NCBI RefSeq assembly: GCF_003369915.1
Contig: NC_046677.1
Coordinates: 31,390,913-31,454,912 of the forward strand
Reading direction: 5' to 3'
Origin: Drosophila miranda
Lineage: Eukaryota > Arthropoda > Insecta > Diptera > Drosophilidae
DNA length: 64,000 nucleotides
Shown here: one piece after another, positions 61,569-64,000 of the stretch
Layout: every line of letters begins with the position of its first letter
Position numbering within the stretch: the first letter of the stretch is position 1
Notes under the pieces: model-generated
Databases searched by the model: none
Told to the model about the DNA's origin: nothing
Seen by the model: the letters and a program-made list of their open reading frames with translations, nothing else
Translations under genes and position numbers: made by a program

Positions 61569-61680
61569 TGTCGAACGGGGCGAACGAGTGGCTTATGCAA
61601 AATAGTTGGAGCACACACTGCGTATACTTGATGTTTGGCCAAGTCTCAGTCTTTTGCATAATTAATTATGTGGCAGTCAT

Positions 61681-61713
61681 GGCACTGGCACTGGCACTGG
61701 CACTGGCACTGGC
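61681..61713. repeat. GGCACT hexamer array
   Basis: Five exact copies and a partial one. Confidence 0.85.
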
Positions 61714-64000
61714 TTGTTAAATATGCAAATATACATATACACCGTCGCACAAGGTCTAGAAGGACTCTTGGACGGGGGTCACTAACATCTCTGCTGTGGC
61801 ACTGTAGCGCTGTAGCTTCTGTATCCTGCATCCTGTGTCCCGTATGCGTGCAGTACATGGAAATCTTTTGGCCGGATTTGTGCCACAAATTGATTTTCGG
61901 CTCTCTTTAAAATTGCTTTCCCTCTGCCGCTTTAAAGCGGGGCAGGCACCAAACGACACTGGATGTTGGCCAGAGATTTGCCCATAAGGCCATGTTCAAT
62001 GGCTTGTCGCAACACACAGAAAGTCATGTGGCACACACACACACACACATGGAGGAGGAGGCGACGAGTGCTGGGGTTGGGAGCAGAGGCTTAGGCTGCT
62101 GCAGGCGTCCATGTGGGCTGTGGATGAGCGAGAGAGGTCTCTGAATGCCAAGCGAAGAGATGACTGAATGGCTATACGGGAAGTGCCTCACTGACTGAAT
62201 GACTGCCACTGCCACTGCTGTAAGTCTGTTTGTGTGTGTATTGGCCCATTGTGCGTGTTGGGGCCATGGCCAGCTCTTGTTGGGGCACACTTTTCGGCAC
62301 ACTTTTCCCTTCAAATTGAAGGTAATTTCGGTGAAGGCTTGGCGTCCAACAAAAGCTTAAATGCACATTTAAGTACTAAAAATACAGGACACACATTGTC
62401 AGTATTTAATTTTCCTAAAATATACCAGATCTGATCAATTCGTGCAACAAATGAATGCAAATTTGAATAAATCGAAAGCAAATCATTGGGAAATAATTGT
62501 TATGGGCCACAATCAAATACAAATTCGGAGAAGCAAACAAATAAATGCTGCCTATATTTCCCCACAAATTAAACCATAATAAAAATAAAAAATAAAAAAA
62601 ATGCTCCAGGAGACTGGTTTGTCCTGGCCGAAAGCCCATTAAAAACATGGCCAATGAAATAAATTTCAAAAATTGCCCCCACCCCCACTCTAAAATATGT
62701 TTTCCCAATAACGGCCTGGCTGGTTGGACAAAATCTGGTTTTATTTTCCTTCTTGCGATATCATTTTTTTAGTGCCAATTGATGGGGTCGTAAAAGCGTC
62801 TAAGCGTGGAAGTGACCTCTCGGGGAGTTTAGGAATTTAACGGTCCACCAGAGGGACACTCTGTCCCGTCCCTGCCGTGTGCCCCTCTTGGAGCCACCTG
62901 CAACTAAATGAGACTAATGAAAGTCCATAATTCAGAGTCCGGCTCAGGGTCTAAAATTAATTGGCATTGTACGGGAATTTAATAAATATACTAGTGTGTG
63001 GTGGGTACGGGGGAGTACGGGGGCGAATGGTAATGGCAATAGATGGCTGTATCTGGGCTATAGAATTTCATAATTATAATAATTTATGTTGACACCTGAG
63101 GCGTGTGCACAAATTGAACAGGGGATGGCCCCGAGGTCCGCCAAGTTAATAAAACTTTAAGTTACAACTTCTGTGTGTCCCTCTCTCTCTCGCTCTCGCT
63201 CTCGCTCTGCCTCGCTGTCCCTGGGGAAATCTGTAGGAAATTGTTTGTGGCATAATACTTACTTATGACTGGTATTTTTCTTGTTTCTTTTCGTTGTGGC
63301 TCGAAGGAACTTGAAGGAACCGCCGCTGAGGTGCCGCTCGGACCTTGGAGTCGCTATTCGCGGGAGCTTGTGGTGGGTTTTCGAAGGAGGTGTTTTCTCT
63401 CTGGTTCTGGCCTCAGAGTCGAGCTAGGAGTCGCTTGGCCACGTGCATAATAATAACAAATGATTGGTTGTCACGCACGTAACGGTACTTTCATTCATAA
63501 TTTATGCATTTTAATTTGTCAAAACGTTGGCCAAACAGCCGACAGAGTATGAGTACGAGGGAATCCCCCTTTGCTGAAGAAAACACACACACACAGGCGC
63601 ACACGCACACACATTCGCGGGCGCGAGAACTTCTTGATGAATATGAATTTCTGTTTAGAGACTTCTTAGTTTTACTCTGTTATCCTTGCAGCCTGTGTTT
63701 GCTTCGAATACTTTTTATTCATAATTTGTACTCGCTCACACACTCACTCGCACTCCGAACACCCACGACTGGGACCCACACACGCACGATGGTGGCCGTG
63801 TGTTCGGCTAGAACGCGTCTGGGGGGATACTCGTGTGACCAGGCCACGGAAGGAGCTCGCAGGAGTTTCGGCGTCGCGTCGTCAACCACACAGCACCAAT
63901 AACCGACCAAGACTAAAAGCTTTGCTCCCCTTATTACCTGCTTTTTACAGGCGGCCCCACACACACACAGGGCGCGTTCCGCAGAGGGTCGGACGCGCAC

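Larger units (their letters stand above)
59997..64000. other. beat upstream region, non-coding
   Basis: No coding gene seen. About 59997-60120 is probably beat 5'UTR on minus (purine-rich, GAGAAAGAGAGAGG before the ATG). The rest holds the repeats listed separately, CA runs at 62034-62048 and 63580-63612, and CT/CTCTCG runs near 63180-63208. The last 400 bp have a CACACAC/CGCGTC-rich, promoter-like composition, but no transcript can be assigned. Confidence 0.45.

Noticed and set aside
1..64000. tRNA, rRNA or known microRNA genes
   Set aside because: I looked for tRNA B-box-like GGTTCGAATCC and for the mature sequences of common fly microRNAs and saw none. This is not an exhaustive computational search.

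Overview
This is fly DNA, almost certainly Drosophila. Evidence: short introns with GTAAGT donors and TTTGCAG acceptors, start codons in an ACAAATG/ACAATG context, AATAAA poly(A) signals, TATCGATA (DRE) promoter elements, abundant CA/GA/CT and codon-like microsatellites, and recognisable fly genes (e(r), PA28/REG, beaten path, Ran-like). The species cannot be fixed from the sequence alone. Most of the window is non-coding: I can support about eight protein genes and a few gene fragments.

Region 1 (about 3.1-7.3 kb) is a head-to-head duplicated locus forming a large inverted repeat. Each arm carries a PA28-gamma/REG-like proteasome activator gene and, divergently from it, an enhancer-of-rudimentary (e(r)) paralog with a 75-bp 5'UTR intron. 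The two e(r) copies are identical in protein and differ at one base in 309, whereas the two REG copies have diverged strongly. The roughly 0.5-kb spacer holds mirrored, diverged exon-like pieces of a third, unidentified gene.

Region 2 (about 18.8-20.8 kb) is a two-exon gene for a 507-residue, charged, apparently unstructured protein. It has an N-terminal PAM2 motif (poly(A)-binding-protein ligand) and a C-terminal YxxxxL-phi eIF4E-binding motif, with a DRE just upstream. I know no name for it.

Region 3 (about 20.8-43.6 kb) has no intact gene that I can see. It holds a short alanine/proline/tyrosine cuticle-protein-like 3' exon remnant (32.6-32.8 kb) and a displaced fragment resembling a PEVK repeat of the titin-like muscle protein Sallimus (37.5-37.8 kb, minus strand).

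Region 4 (43.6-60 kb, minus strand) is a beaten path (beat) family gene in six coding exons: signal peptide, two Ig-like regions, low-complexity stalk and C-terminal hydrophobic segment. Exon 4 has an in-frame TGA in the middle of an otherwise continuous reading frame. Two same-strand genes are nested in its introns: a divergent intronless Ran-like GTPase in intron 1, and a 153-residue acidic protein of unknown function in intron 2. The last 4 kb is non-coding and probably contains beat upstream sequence.
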